64,000 bases of DNA from Parelaphostrongylus tenuis (Eukaryota; Nematoda; Chromadorea; Rhabditida; Metastrongylidae): assembly GCA_019055375.1 (NCBI GenBank), contig JAHQIW010003718.1, positions 248,001 to 312,000 on the forward strand. Reading direction: 5' to 3'. Both the position numbers and the translations under genes were made by a program. This document shows positions 1-12,700 of this stretch, in pieces. How positions within the stretch are numbered: position 1 is the first letter of the stretch; each line of letters starts with the position of its first letter. The notes beneath the pieces are model-generated. The model searched no databases. It saw only the letters and a program-made list of their open reading frames with translations, and was not told the origin of the DNA.

Positions 1-1496
1 CACCCTGCACCCTACCCTCGCCCCGTAGAAAAGCTTACCCTTTGCTCGCATATGTGAACTTGATCTTATTTCCCTGCTGCACTGCAGAGACACGGTCTTT
101 CCAAAAAATAAACACAACACTGGAATCATTAGATCATTCGCTATCCAATAATCACCAATAGTCTAAAAGCTCTATCCGGCAAAACATATGCGCGTGTGAA
201 ACATAACATTTTGAACTTTACAGCGTTATAAAAGGGTCTTTTTAAAAACCAGCCATTTCTAGCTAAAGATTCAAGTTTTCGCATGATTACGAACTCCTAG
301 GAAAAATTCTTGTGCAGAGTTTCCTTATAACCGAAGAGTACCAATTGGAAAACAAGTCTTGAGAACACACATCACGTCGAATAAGGACGCAAAAAGGATG
401 AAATGAGTTCAAACAAAGAAATTTCTAATGATTAACCCATTGACGATTAACCAATACATTGTGGCTGGTCATCACACAGGAACCAGTAGTAGTTTAAGAA
501 TCAGCAACGAGCTTCGACGAGGCGAACTCCTTCCTTGAGATCGCCCTTTTCTTTTATGGCTCTTAAGATGGGGAAAGCGCTTCAAGAAAAGCTTAACGGA
601 ATTTGAATTGTTTGAAAAAAACCATAATTACGAGATCCTCTGCACATAAAATGTGGCGCGTGGTCGTCAAAAGCTCCATTAATCATTAGCTGAACACTCT
701 TAAGACGACATGCATTGATCTCAACTTATTCGTTCCCGCGCCTGCAACTGAGCTTCCTATTTTCAGACAGATGTATTTCCACACCGGAGTCCATTCATCG
801 GAACAAAAACATCGGGTTTCACACAGCTACACGATATAGTCTTTGCTTTTATACTTCAAAGAGATCGTTTTTTTCTCCTAGAACTTATAAAAAGCTTTTT
901 CAATCGCAAAGACTCGTATTTCAAACACCATCATCAATATTTTAATAGTGAGGATTTCGTACAACAAGGCACATTTGCCTACTGTTTGTGCTCAGTCCTC
1001 GTCTCTTATTTTTTCTTCTTTTTTTTTTTTTTTGAAAAACTAATCTCAAACAGATGTCGAAGCAAAATCGTAACAAAAGAAAAATTCATATATCTTTGCA
1101 ACACTCAAATCTATAAGCCCTTCAAATTTTCAGCTTCTCAAATATTCCTTTAGCTGAAAACTATTGGCAGTAAAAACTATGCACTTTGTTGATTAAGCCT
1201 GTAGCACGAGTAGAAGTTTACTAGACTTAGTTCCAACTTTTCGTCTTCCTCAGAACCGATGGAAACTTGAGTCGAATCTTCTCCTCTTTTTTTCCTTCAT
1301 TTTGTCATTTAATCTATTCAAAGTTTCTTCGCCAACCTGCTGCTATCAGATGAAATATGACTGACTGATGTAGCCGAAGTTTTAAAAAAGCCTGCTTACA
1401 TTACACTACCGGGAGCTATCGGAAGGGCTGTACTAACGTGAATGTCTCGAAATATTAGAGTCAAAAAAATAGAAATTCGCTAGAAAATACGCTAAC
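1..1496. other. intronic sequence after exon 47, no exon recognised
   Basis: Expected to be intron between exon 47 and the C-terminal exons beyond the window. I looked for an in-frame acceptor followed by PH-linker coding sequence and found none. It holds a family-C repeat copy near 180-300 and a family-J repeat near 1170-1285, plus a T-rich run at about 1008-1033. Confidence 0.6.
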
Positions 1497-3700
1497 CGTA
1501 GTCAATTTCTCCAGTGCAAGGAATCGCTCTTCTTGCGCAGCTGCTGATTTTTCGAAAGCTTCGTGTCGTTTTATCAAGGCTATTGTCTCTTCCAAGCTTC
1601 TTCCATATTCCCGCGATATCAGATACGGCTCTTGAGCCATTAGCCAAGATTCGGCAACAGCAGCATCGCGAGCAAACTGATAGACTTCGAGAACTGTAAG
1701 GATAAAATAGATAACTTTTTGCCATCACAGATGTAAGTCTAAATCTGAACTTTCCCAGTAAACCAAATCACAAATCACAGTCGGAAAGTACAAGATCTTA
1801 GGCAATGAGACGAACTATTAGGAGTTTCGCAGAGCTGGTTTGTTACAGAGTTTTGATTGGATTTCTTGTACACCTTAACGTCGTTAAAAAATATTACCTT
1901 TATGAAGAATGTGCCTCTGGTACCAATACCTACCTTCTTAAGAAGTAGAAGTAGTTGATAATTGCTATATGCTCATTTATACTCATTACTTTACATTATC
2001 AAATCATATAACAACTAGTGCGCAGCAAAACTCGATATTAACCATTTGCGAATGATGAGGGTGGCTTTCAACCCTCAACTTTTCGAAGATCTTTTTCGCA
2101 GCCAGAGCTTAAAGGATATAGGATAAGGCTCTTGACGTTGATCATTCCTCTGCAACACATGTGCTACTGTTGGTGCAGTTGGTGAGAATACAGATGTGAA
2201 TACAGCTGATCAATCGTTTGAACGAACACATCCGCCCAACGTGTAGTAGGTGGTAGGGACAGAAGCAACATGCATTCGTGTTCAATTTTTGATTCCGTTT
2301 GAGGTGACTGAATGCATCTGACCATTACAATAACTCGTGTGGGCTTCCGCTAGATCAAATCAGTGCTGATTATCCTCCTAAAAGAGTTTGAGACCAGTCT
2401 GGTACAAATTTGTCGACCCTTGAGGGATGAATGGCTTGGTGGTCATGAGCGCGAGATCGAACCATCGACCCTGTGTGCTGCGCAGGGCACCTCTGATCGC
2501 TGTCCACATGCGCTTCTAGGCAGAGCTTCTCTACTAGAATTCTAATAGTCATTTGAAAGCTCAAATCTCGACGATTTCACCTGTGTTTGGTTTCTGAGAA
2601 AGCCCTCTCAAAGAGTAGTACCAGAAAAATGAAACTATGTTCCACGCTGGCAATGCTTTGAGTCCCCTGCTATAGCGTGAGCAGTTCTTCATTATAAGAG
2701 GCTATCACACATTTGATAGTAAAAATCTAAAGATGCCAAAGCTAAAATGGTTTTGAAAGAAGCCTTTATAGCAAGCTATAAGAGCGGAAAAAAGACCACC
2801 TTTCCTACGCGAGGTATTTTTCGCACATGAGAGTCATATACGCACAAAAAGTAAGATGCGTGTAGAGTAAATATGTAATGTTAGAATGAAACGAAAAACA
2901 CAAAGTTGCGCACTAAACGAAAGAGAAAATTCTTATCAATTGGTAAAAATCACGCGCCACCTGCAAAAATCGATTAACTGCCATCCTCAAAGGATTACTT
3001 AACATAGTTTGAACAAGTCCACATCTATAGAATAATGAAGCGACTTACTAAGTTGCAAGTATTCCCATCGATCCTCCCATCGTCGCATCATTTCTGCTCG
3101 TTCCGTTGTCAATTTGATCAATTTTTTCTCAATCTCACTTGATGCGTAATGTTTGCGGTTTAGCAAATCCCTTCCAAGTGAAATACACGAATTGAAATTG
3201 TCTTCTCGAGCGTCAATTTCAGCCTAGAAACGATATCACATCAACAGCAGAACTGTCAAGTTCTGCTTACACAACTTCGACTAACCTTCAAACTTTGATG
3301 ATTATTCATGAGCAACTCGACTCCGCTAACGTCTTTCGGTCGTTCTTGAGATGTCATCTCACGCTTAACCTCATCCATCCATAGAAGAAGATCACTAAAT
3401 GACTTTCATAACTCATCAACTACTCGTAATCACTTATCAACCTATCCCTAACGGGCACTCCTCAATTCAGCTATATTTGACCCTTATTGAAAGCACAAAG
3501 CGCTAAGCTACTAACCGGACCATATTCATGAATCGGAACAGATCAGAGGTGTCTGTAAGTCTTGAGGTTCTTGCGTCGCACAATCCACGCAAATGCCTCC
3601 AAGCCTTCACAACCTCAGACTCACGAGCTGCCATCTCTAAAGCCCGTTCACCAGCATAACCGTCTCGTAGATCACCAGCATCACGTTCAATTTGAGCAAC
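1497..3700 (-). CDS. unc-70: beta-spectrin exons 44-47: last repeats and alpha-spectrin pairing site
   Basis: Exons: 44, 3516-3700; 45, 3286-3394; 46, 3049-3223; 47, 1497-1693. They encode residues 1860-2081. Landmarks are [20 protein letters not shown] (exon 44), [20 protein letters not shown] (exon 45), [14 protein letters not shown] (exon 46) and [20 protein letters not shown] (exon 47). Exon 47 corresponds to the partial final repeat that completes a helix bundle with alpha-spectrin. Exon 47 ends at a phase-0 donor (ACG then GTTAGC). No continuing exon is recognisable in 1-1496, so the C-terminal linker and PH domain should be beyond the window. Confidence 0.94.
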
Positions 3701-6700
3701 CTAAAAATCGACTATAAATCTCATAACAAAAGGTATAAATCTCTCGTCGATAACCAACATCGCAACCATCATCAAGTGAACGCATCAATCTGGCTTGGGA
3801 CGAAGACACAGTTGGCAAAAGTACGGTGTTCAAGTGGTTCAAAAAGTGCTTGAAGTTGTAGGGGAGTACTTTAACTTATAGTTTTGTCTTCGTTCGAGTG
3901 TAATAGGTGCATAAATAAATGTTTTACAAGTATTTTCTCAGAACTTTTTCCCCAACCTATCACATATCCGGTTTTAATGATTCGTGGTGGCCTGCCGACA
4001 TATCAAGTCAGCGCTGCTATCCTCGCAAGCAAGTTTAACACCAATTCACAAACCACAGAGGTATGGGAGGTTTCCTGATCCTTGGGCACGGGATCAAACC
4101 ATCATCCCCATATGTATTATAGGCCATCTCTAGCCACCGTGTGCAACATGCGCCCCAACAGATCTCTTGCTATCAGAGATTCGTGTCGTAATAAGCGGTA
4201 TTAGGTGAGATAATTTCAAAAACTCGACTCCATACCTGCTCTCCAATAGCATCAATATCTTTAAGGAAGTTCTGGTGCTTCCTAGACAAAGCACCAACGC
4301 TGCTTGAGTCTCGCCCCAAATCTTCGGGCATAGCATGCGTTTTCTCGAGAATTCGTGAAAGGCAATCTCGGCAATCGTGGAAGAATCTGTAAGTAAACCA
4401 GCTTTACGAAATCTGAACTTCCTACGCTCAGGAATTAGCCTGGAAAAATGTAATTTATATTTCAAAGCGAATCAAACACACTTGTGTAGAAGCCTACTGG
4501 ATTCCAACATTTGTGCACGAGTGTCAATTAGTTCCAACAAATTTTCCCAAGCTTCATTAAGACTGTCCTTCCACAGTGCGATAGTTGGTGCGTCAGAATG
4601 ACCAGTCGCAATCAACTAAAAATTAAAAATTGCATCAAAAATAGAAAAAAAAAGAAAGTTAGTATTGTATCATCGGCCTACACAGCATCAAAGAAACCAC
4701 ATTTTTGGAAATCAAAGGCTTAGAACGAAAAGCGATCCATTGCTCCGTGATTAACTCGATATAGAAAAGCACAAAACAAAACTACTTAGTTAGATTTTGT
4801 TGAACATCAAAAAAAATTTCTTATATCACAACTTATAAAGGCTTTACTCACTGCATCACAACCATCGTTTGCCCGTGCCACTCGTTCCGATCCTATGTTT
4901 TCAGTATCCCGCGCAAACTGCTGGAATCGCTCTTGAAGCATTTGAACATGCTCGTAGTCTTGGCCATTCTCTTGACTTCCAGCAACCACCTATAAGATCA
5001 ACGAGGATATTACTCGAGAAATAAATCGTTGCAATTGACAAATACAGGATATTTGCTCAAGCAAGATACAGTTCCGAAAGAGGGAAGGTGTATCATGCAT
5101 GTGGGCATGGATTTCCTGAGATATTGGCTGAAATGAGGTCAAAGAATCCTTAAAGTGGCATAGGAAAACACACCTCTTTGTCGGCAATCCACTGCAATAG
5201 ATCATCGATTTCACGATGCAACGAGTATAGCTCTAGCGTCTCATCCAGTCTCTTTCTTCGCTCTTTTGACAGATCTTGAAGACCAGCGTACAGCTTCTCA
5301 ATCTGTGACTGTCGTAGAGCGATTTGATCACTGAAAAACTTGATATTAGCAATTATTGACTTAACGCGGAGGAAGATACCAATTAGCAGTGACGCATCGA
5401 GCATGGTATGCGTCTAGTAGCACACATACGTATCCAGAACAATCACATCTTCCATTCTTTAGAGGTGATTGAATAACCATCCGGCCCTTACAATATCTGG
5501 TGGTGGTCAAGCGGTATATCAGGTCAGTGCTGTTATCCTCCAAGTCGGTGTTGCCAATTTGTTGATCCCCGAAAGATGGAAAGCTTGATGAGGTTTGAGC
5601 GGGGATCGACCCGTTGACCATTGATTGATCGACTATGTGTGGATCGCAGAACACTTCTAATTACTGCGCAACGCCCGCTTTTATCATCCATCTCTATACC
5701 CAGAAAGAATCGGATCTTTCATTATAAGACAAAGATGTCGCAACTAGTTATGAACGAAGTCAATTCAAATAAAAACTTCCAAAATTGATGAGCTTTGACT
5801 CATCAAGACATACGTGAGGTGGTTCTAAAAATTAATGGACCTTTTCAGAACTCTAAAACAATTTCTTACTCTCTGTCGAGACCCTCTTTCAAGCCTAACA
5901 AATGGTTTACTCTCACTGTTCGTCAATAAATGATTGAAATTGGCGGCTGCTACAATTGCACGGGGGAACTCAAACACAATGAGGTCACCTACATCTTTTA
6001 CAGATTAAATTTAAGCAAGTATGAAATCAAAGGGAAACTTCAAAAGAAACTGCGGATTTTCTTATTGACTGTGCAAATCCTCCCTGCATAGCTAAGCCAA
6101 GTTCTCATGGATTATAGTGATGGGAGAATCATCGACAATTAAGCAAGATCGCAGGAACTGATAGAACAGGGGCGCCGGCAGAGCAGTGATTAGCACGCGC
6201 TCTCGTATAGGTGAGACGCGGGTTCAACTTCGGCCCAAGGTTGAATGGTTGCATATCACTTAAGATCCCCTGATATATAGCTACGGAAAAACTTTTAGCG
6301 TTAGTCGCAGATTACAAAATGGGTACTTCTATGTTTGGTAGCACAGATTTCTGCGCGTATCCCTTTCGCTGGACAAGAACTTTCATAAAGAGCGTTAGTA
6401 CTGACTCGAAAGCTTAGATCACTGGCTGGAGTGGTACGTCTCCTTTTTCGAAAAGACCGATTTATAACGTTTTAGCGAAAGGAAACATCTCTGTTTCCCA
6501 CACGCATACTTCTCGGAGTGCAGAGCTCTTTCTCTAGACTTCTAGTAATCATTCGCCCGATAGCATAATACGTAGCGATTCCAACGCTGTTCCTAGTTTC
6601 TTGAAAGACAGTTGCTCTGCACCACCGCAAGGAAAATAAGACTGATTTACATAAGCGGGTATGTGTTCTGTGGCCAATTCACGGGCTGCGGGGGGTTCAC

Positions 6701-9700
6701 CGCGACCATCGATCCATGGCGCCTATGTGAAGTGTGATTTTTGTTATCTGAATAAGAATTGCTTCTTCGCTTTATGAAAAACTTTAGATTAAACGCCTAA
6801 CTCTAATACTAAAAGATTTCCTATACACGTGTGCTTCTAGCAAGTAATGGTTGATATACACAGCCGATGTGAAACATGATTTTATGTTGGATTCAATAGC
6901 GCTATTGAAAAGTCTTTTCAAAAGACCAGCCACGACCGCGCAAGTCAAAGTTTTAAGCTTTCGAATGACTAATTAGGGTCTTTATGAGTTCTTATTCAAT
7001 GAAAGGGTTAGGATTAGAAATCTGTGCAACCAAAAAGAAATGAACCACATAATGATATAGCAAAACCTGACCTTAGCACACTTTTTTCATCAATGAACTT
7101 CTGAGCTTTGACGGCCAACTGTCGTATAGTATCAGCAAATTTATCTATATCAGACTGAAGACGCTCATGCTTCTTGATTTGATTGCGGGTCGAAAATTCA
7201 TCTTTACCACGCTCATCCTAAAAATAGATGCTGCTTCAAAGCGCTTAAAGTGTAAGGGAATATTAAATGCTCAACATACGAATAGGAATTACCTGCATCA
7301 TGTAGAGCTCTTGCTCGCTCATCCAAGCTTCCGCTTCTCCACAATCATAGAGGAATTGGTGTGCTTTCTCGCTCTCCGCCAGCCTGTGTGGATTGTGCAA
7401 GTAAGTTACGACAGAAGAGAGGATAAAGTACACAAAGCAACAGTTAATACACACGGGATATGACACCATGCATTGTTTGTCTAAGTCTCAAACCTTGATT
7501 TTTTTAATCTGTCTTCCTCAGTCGCAATGCCACTTTGTGAAATGAAAAGTAAATAGTAGTTAAAACTCTAATTTACCTCTCTTTTCTGTCGTTGATCGCT
7601 TCTTTTAGCTTCTGCCACGCATCACGGAGTTCAGCAATGCGCTGCTCGAAAGCAGCCGAGTTTTCATGACCTACAAGAATAGTTACTTACAATATATACA
7701 GTAGATCAATAATTAAATATAATGAGTAAGACTCAAATCAAACCATGATTATTGGAAGATAGGTGATGCAAAGTTTTCTCCAATTCTTTCACCATAATAA
7801 AATAAGCATTGAGAATCCAGAAACGAAGAGCAAACCTGCGTCGATGAGCTCTCGTCCGTTACTGCAAATGCGCTCGATCCACGGCTCGTGATTCTCCACC
7901 TCATTTGTCAACAACTGAGCGTTCTTCTGCAACCTAAAATAGAAAACTTGATATCTCAATACAAAGAGATTAAATTACTTCAACATAAAAAGAGGATAAA
8001 GCTCTCGGCGTTGATCAATCCCTGAGTGATGCGCCATGCATTCGACTTAAATTTTTAACTTCGTTTTGAGGTGACTGAATGCATATCTGGCCTTTACAAT
8101 GACTCGTGGTGGTCTCCCGCTGAACCGAGTCAGTGCTGCTTATCCTCCCAGACAAGTCTGAGACCTGCCTGGTACCAATTTACCGACCCCGGAGGGATGG
8201 TTGGCTTGGTGAGCCATGAGCGCGAGATCGAACCATTGACCTCGTGTGCGACGCAGAGCACCTCTAACCACTGCGCCACATGCGCTCTATTACTTCAACA
8301 TAATATGGACTAATTGCTGAGTAACATGTTAGACATTTAACACCAGGTGAAAGTTGAACCACACTTAGTTAAAGAGTTAGTACTACCAGTCCTGCGAACT
8401 TAGACCCCGTTCTAAGCCGTTTCCATCCAATACAGGGTGTCACTGCGAATATGTGTGACTCTTCAGTACGACGTTCATCTCTCGCGCGGCAAGCGCGGCG
8501 CACTACTTTGACAATGGTGGTAGTTCTCTTATGAAATTTAGATTTTTGTCGCCACTAAAGGGGATTTAATCGTCAGTAAATGGAAGAATACGATAGCAAA
8601 GACCACAAGGTTATGGATGATACAAACAAGGCCGATGCTTCCTCTATAACTTCGCATTTTTGAAAGGAAAACTGATAGCTGACGAAAAGGTCATACTTGA
8701 AATTGCTAACCCTTTCGGCACCTTAGGCCTACGGCCTCTGCATCTTTAAATGGTGACAGAGAACGGTCTGCTCCACTTCCTCTTCATCTTTGAAGCCCAG
8801 CCTGCCACTGTTTCACGCAACAGCCTACCATTGTTAGAAGCAGCGCGCTGGGGTTAGATATTCAAGGGAGGTGGAAAAAACCGTCCGGAGCTGTTAGTTA
8901 GGGATGCAAAGGCCATGGGTCCACGGTCCCGAAATGGTTAATAGAACGGCTTTACGACCGTGGACACCTTTGCAAGTCATGAACATCGCGCGTGATTGCA
9001 GCACGGTCAGAAGGCGCATTAGTGAATACGTACCACAAATATTAATCCTGTTTACTACAAAGCGAACGCGAGCAGATATTTTGTCCCGTACAACTGGTAC
9101 CATCTCGTGCGGATCTCCTCACGCTATTGCCACGTTGCAACAACCTGAGTCTTTACCAGTCACCAGGCTGATTTTCTGATGATGCGCAGACATTTTTCTC
9201 TTGAAATTTGTGAGCCTTTTTTAGACTTTTTTCGGGCCAAATTCTAGTAAAGCAACGAAGCCCAACTTGTTTTGAGTTTACACTGTTTCTATATAATATG
9301 CTTGTGGCGTACATACTCGTATTTGAGCAGGAGCAGCTGCGAACAGCGCGGCATACGTATGGGCAAAACTTCCTCCTTAAATTCAATTCCAAATTTCAAC
9401 CCTTATGGCTGAGATCAAGTCGTATAGCCCGTAAGCCCACAGAAACGTAGTGGTTTCCCGAGGTTATCGTTATCGTTCTATTGCTGGTACCCATATATGT
9501 TTTGTCTTGCTAACTTCTACACATCCCCTGGGCTCTCTGTTAAGATTCGCGAGTTTTTGAACACCTTGTGTAAGTGGTCTACCTCTTACTGGTAAAAAGC
9601 CGAATATCTAAACACCGTGTTTTCAGCCTTCGCACAGTCTTGCGCGATGACAGAAGTGTACTACTGGTCTCCTTCTAGTCTTTTATACCTATCAGTTCTA

Positions 9701-12700
9701 TTCCACCGTCTGAAAACTGCTTCTTGCAAGTACAGCGCACTGAGAACACCTACCCATAGAACCCGCACTGAGAACACCTACCCACCCTGTTTGCCTCGAA
9801 TAAACTCTGCGTTCTACAAACTATTGACCGACTACAAAAATCTAGCAAATACGATCTGTACAACAAAGTAAATCACAAAAAAACCGTACGCCTAAAGCAA
9901 GACATGCAATCCAGGACGTCTAACAGTGTTCACATTGAATTCGATGCGCATGAACGGTCAAAGTGATAAACTACTTATCTAATTATATCTACTTGAAACA
10001 GCGATAGATTAACATACCTTTGGCAATCTGGTAGATTTTCACCAAGCTGTTTGGCGTGAGCCAAGTGAAGTCTTTCGGCAATCCAAAGTTTTTCATCATC
10101 GACATCACGACCAAACTGGAACGCCGCCTTCTTACGCTCCAACTGTCGTCGGCGATCATCCAGAGGAGCTTGGAGTCTAAAAAAACGATGGTTTTTTCTC
10201 TTTTGACATAGATTTCAATACTGTATTCTTTACCAATTTCTTCCCATAACAATTAGCGGAAGAGAAATAGTATATTGATAGTTGCGTTAAGTTGTGTTTC
10301 ACATAATTACCTAATTCTTCACTTGGTGATCTTAGAAATAACACCAATAAAACAGTGAATCGGTGATAGGAATATTAACCCTTCGACTACCACGTTAATT
10401 CCTCGACCGGCAGGGAACGACGCGCGTTACAATGAAAATATGGTTTTATTTTCAATGCGGCGCGCGACGTGCGGTGCTGCAAACCGTGGCCTGTCTTAGA
10501 CCACACGAGGAATAACACTCGAAATCACCAGGTTAGATAAAGAATGCTACCGTAGCGATATACTACATTTAATCATAAGCTAGTCTTCACAAGGGCTCCA
10601 CTTATCTGATCATCTAACTAATAATTCACAAAATCAACCTTTGAAGTTGCTCCTGCACTGCTAACCGATGTGCACGAATATCCTCCAATTCATCCGGATG
10701 CATTTCCTCAAGTTGTGGTTCCATTTCCATTAACTGGTCAATGTGATGTGCTCTGAATTTAACAAATACATGGGTAAACTTCAAGTTTTCCTGAAAAAAA
10801 AGACGAGAAGTACCAACTTCTTAATCATTTCGGTTTCGATCATCTGTTGTTTCTGCATGGCCATATTTACAGTAGTGAGATCAGCGGCCGGATCGTCCCG
10901 TACCATTTCCTTTTCCAGCTGACTGGCCCACTCCTATAAAGATACTATTTATAATAATTATGATAATCTTTCCAAATTCCACACCGCGTGCATTCAACTA
11001 CCACATATATAGATCGTCTACAAAAAAATGGCCGCTTCAGAGAAAACAAATGACCAAAGAGCTTATTCACATTTTTTTTATTTGAAGGAAGCAACAACAA
11101 GGACGGCAGAGCTTTTTTAGAGCTATCGGTTTCTCTAAAATTCACCAATATCGCCCCTATATTCTTGTGAAATTATAGATCTCCTTTCTTCTATAGAACC
11201 TAAACTCCATCATACCGTTTTCTATGTATTAAGCCCCGGATACACGTAAGCGACAATTGAACCACGTCCAAAACTACCCCTAACCACAAATGAACCAAAG
11301 ATGTCTACTGGAATGTAAGCAGCACACAGTACTAATCGGGAGGCTATACAGTTCAGACCGTTTGAAATTTCCTCGTCCCTTCGAATAGCAAAAAAATAAA
11401 CATCTCTCGAAAGAGGAACACGAATGAGCCAGTAATGGACTTACGATAGCTACACAAGTGCAACTGTAGACTGGCCCCTAGACTGTACAAGCGTCCCATA
11501 TAATAGACTGGGCGCTCATTTCTATAGCTAGAGTCGAGTAGCTGTACACCCAACAGAAGATGTTATATAGCGCAGAGGTGATATTAGCACAGCCTCTAAC
11601 CAACCACTAGCATAAGGGAAGACTGTGATTCAAAAAGCGAGTAAAAAAGGTGGCCCTATTCTTACTGATCGTGAGAAACCGGCAATCCAAGTGCTCCTAG
11701 TACGAACGAACGGAAAAACATTAGCAATACTGAACTATACACAAAAAGGAATAAGATACACTCGATATGAACAAAAGTGCAGAAAAAATCGCTCTGACCT
11801 TCATATCAGCGATACTTTGGACATAGAGCTGTTGACGATTTCGCGTCAAACAGCTTCTGGCCCTTTTCTTCGGTGGTCTTCTCCAGTTGTTCCCATTGAT
11901 GAGCGAGTTCCATAATCTGAGGATCGATGGTTCCAGTGAATTCAGGTTTATCGGCACCCAAATCGATAGCGGCATGTTGCAGTTGTTCAAGTCGCTCCTA
12001 AAAGAAAAAGAGATAAATTCATACTAGAAAACGAGAAAAAAAACCTAGACCAAGGCGCCTCACTTTGTTTGCCTGTAGCTCGCTTTGGAAAGCTTGATGT
12101 CGAACGAACTTGGATGTAATTGTTTTCGCATCTCTTTAAAGTCACCTATATCGACTACATGATGAAAATGTTCTTTCCCTTGAAAATCTAAAAACTGTGA
12201 CACTAAGAAGGCTAGAAAATCACAATAAAGGATAAAATAAACGATACGGGCTTTCGATGTTGATAACCCCCTCACCCGGAATGCGCCATGCATTCGACTT
12301 CATCGACCATCAGTCAGAGTTGACTGAATGCAAATCTGGCCCTTACACTGACTCGCAGTGGCCTACCGATGTATCAAGTCAGTGCTGCTATACTCCCAGA
12401 GAAGTCTGCTACCAATTTATCGACCTTGGGATGGTAGGCTTGGTGAGCCCTAGGGGGGAGAGGGGGTGGAATCAAACCATCGATCACGTGTGTTAGCAGG
12501 GCACCTCAAGCCACAGAGTAACAAGGGCCCTGGTGCAATAAACGTCTACATAACATGACAGTTCTAGTTGAGAGTATCTGAACAAAAATACTCAAAAGAC
12601 ACCTGTAGGTTTCATCTTGTGCTCGAATCATCTTCTCTTCAATCCACTCTCTCAACTCTTCACAATCAGATAGGAACTGTTGAAGTGTAACTGCATCCTT

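Larger units (their letters stand above)
5331..7071. other. beta-spectrin intron 39, about 1.7 kb, repeat-filled
   Basis: Lies between exons 39 and 40. It contains a diverged SINE-A copy (5460-5680), a SINE-B copy (6160-6330) and a reversed family-C copy (6870-6985). The rest shows no feature I can name. Confidence 0.8.
7934..10017. other. beta-spectrin intron 35, about 2.1 kb
   Basis: Lies between exons 35 and 36. It contains a SINE-A copy (7990-8287), a long inverted-repeat element (8705-8942) and a small direct repeat (9736-9790). Open stretches near 8904-9392 give no recognisable protein. Confidence 0.8.

Noticed and set aside
1..1496. A further spectrin exon, for example the frame around 500-600 on the minus strand.
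   Set aside because: Candidate acceptors near 575 and 1150 are followed by sequence that does not resemble the C-terminal linker and soon meets stops.
5331..5404. An upstream extension of spectrin exon 40 through an open frame ([10 protein letters not shown]).
   Set aside because: Using the TTTTTCAG acceptor at 5331 with the donor at 7071 gives the expected EKSVLSDQIA sequence in phase; the open extension is intron.
10811..10820. A later donor for exon 33, giving an extra Leu codon.
   Set aside because: It would throw exon 34 out of frame within a few codons; the donor after 10818 keeps the frame.
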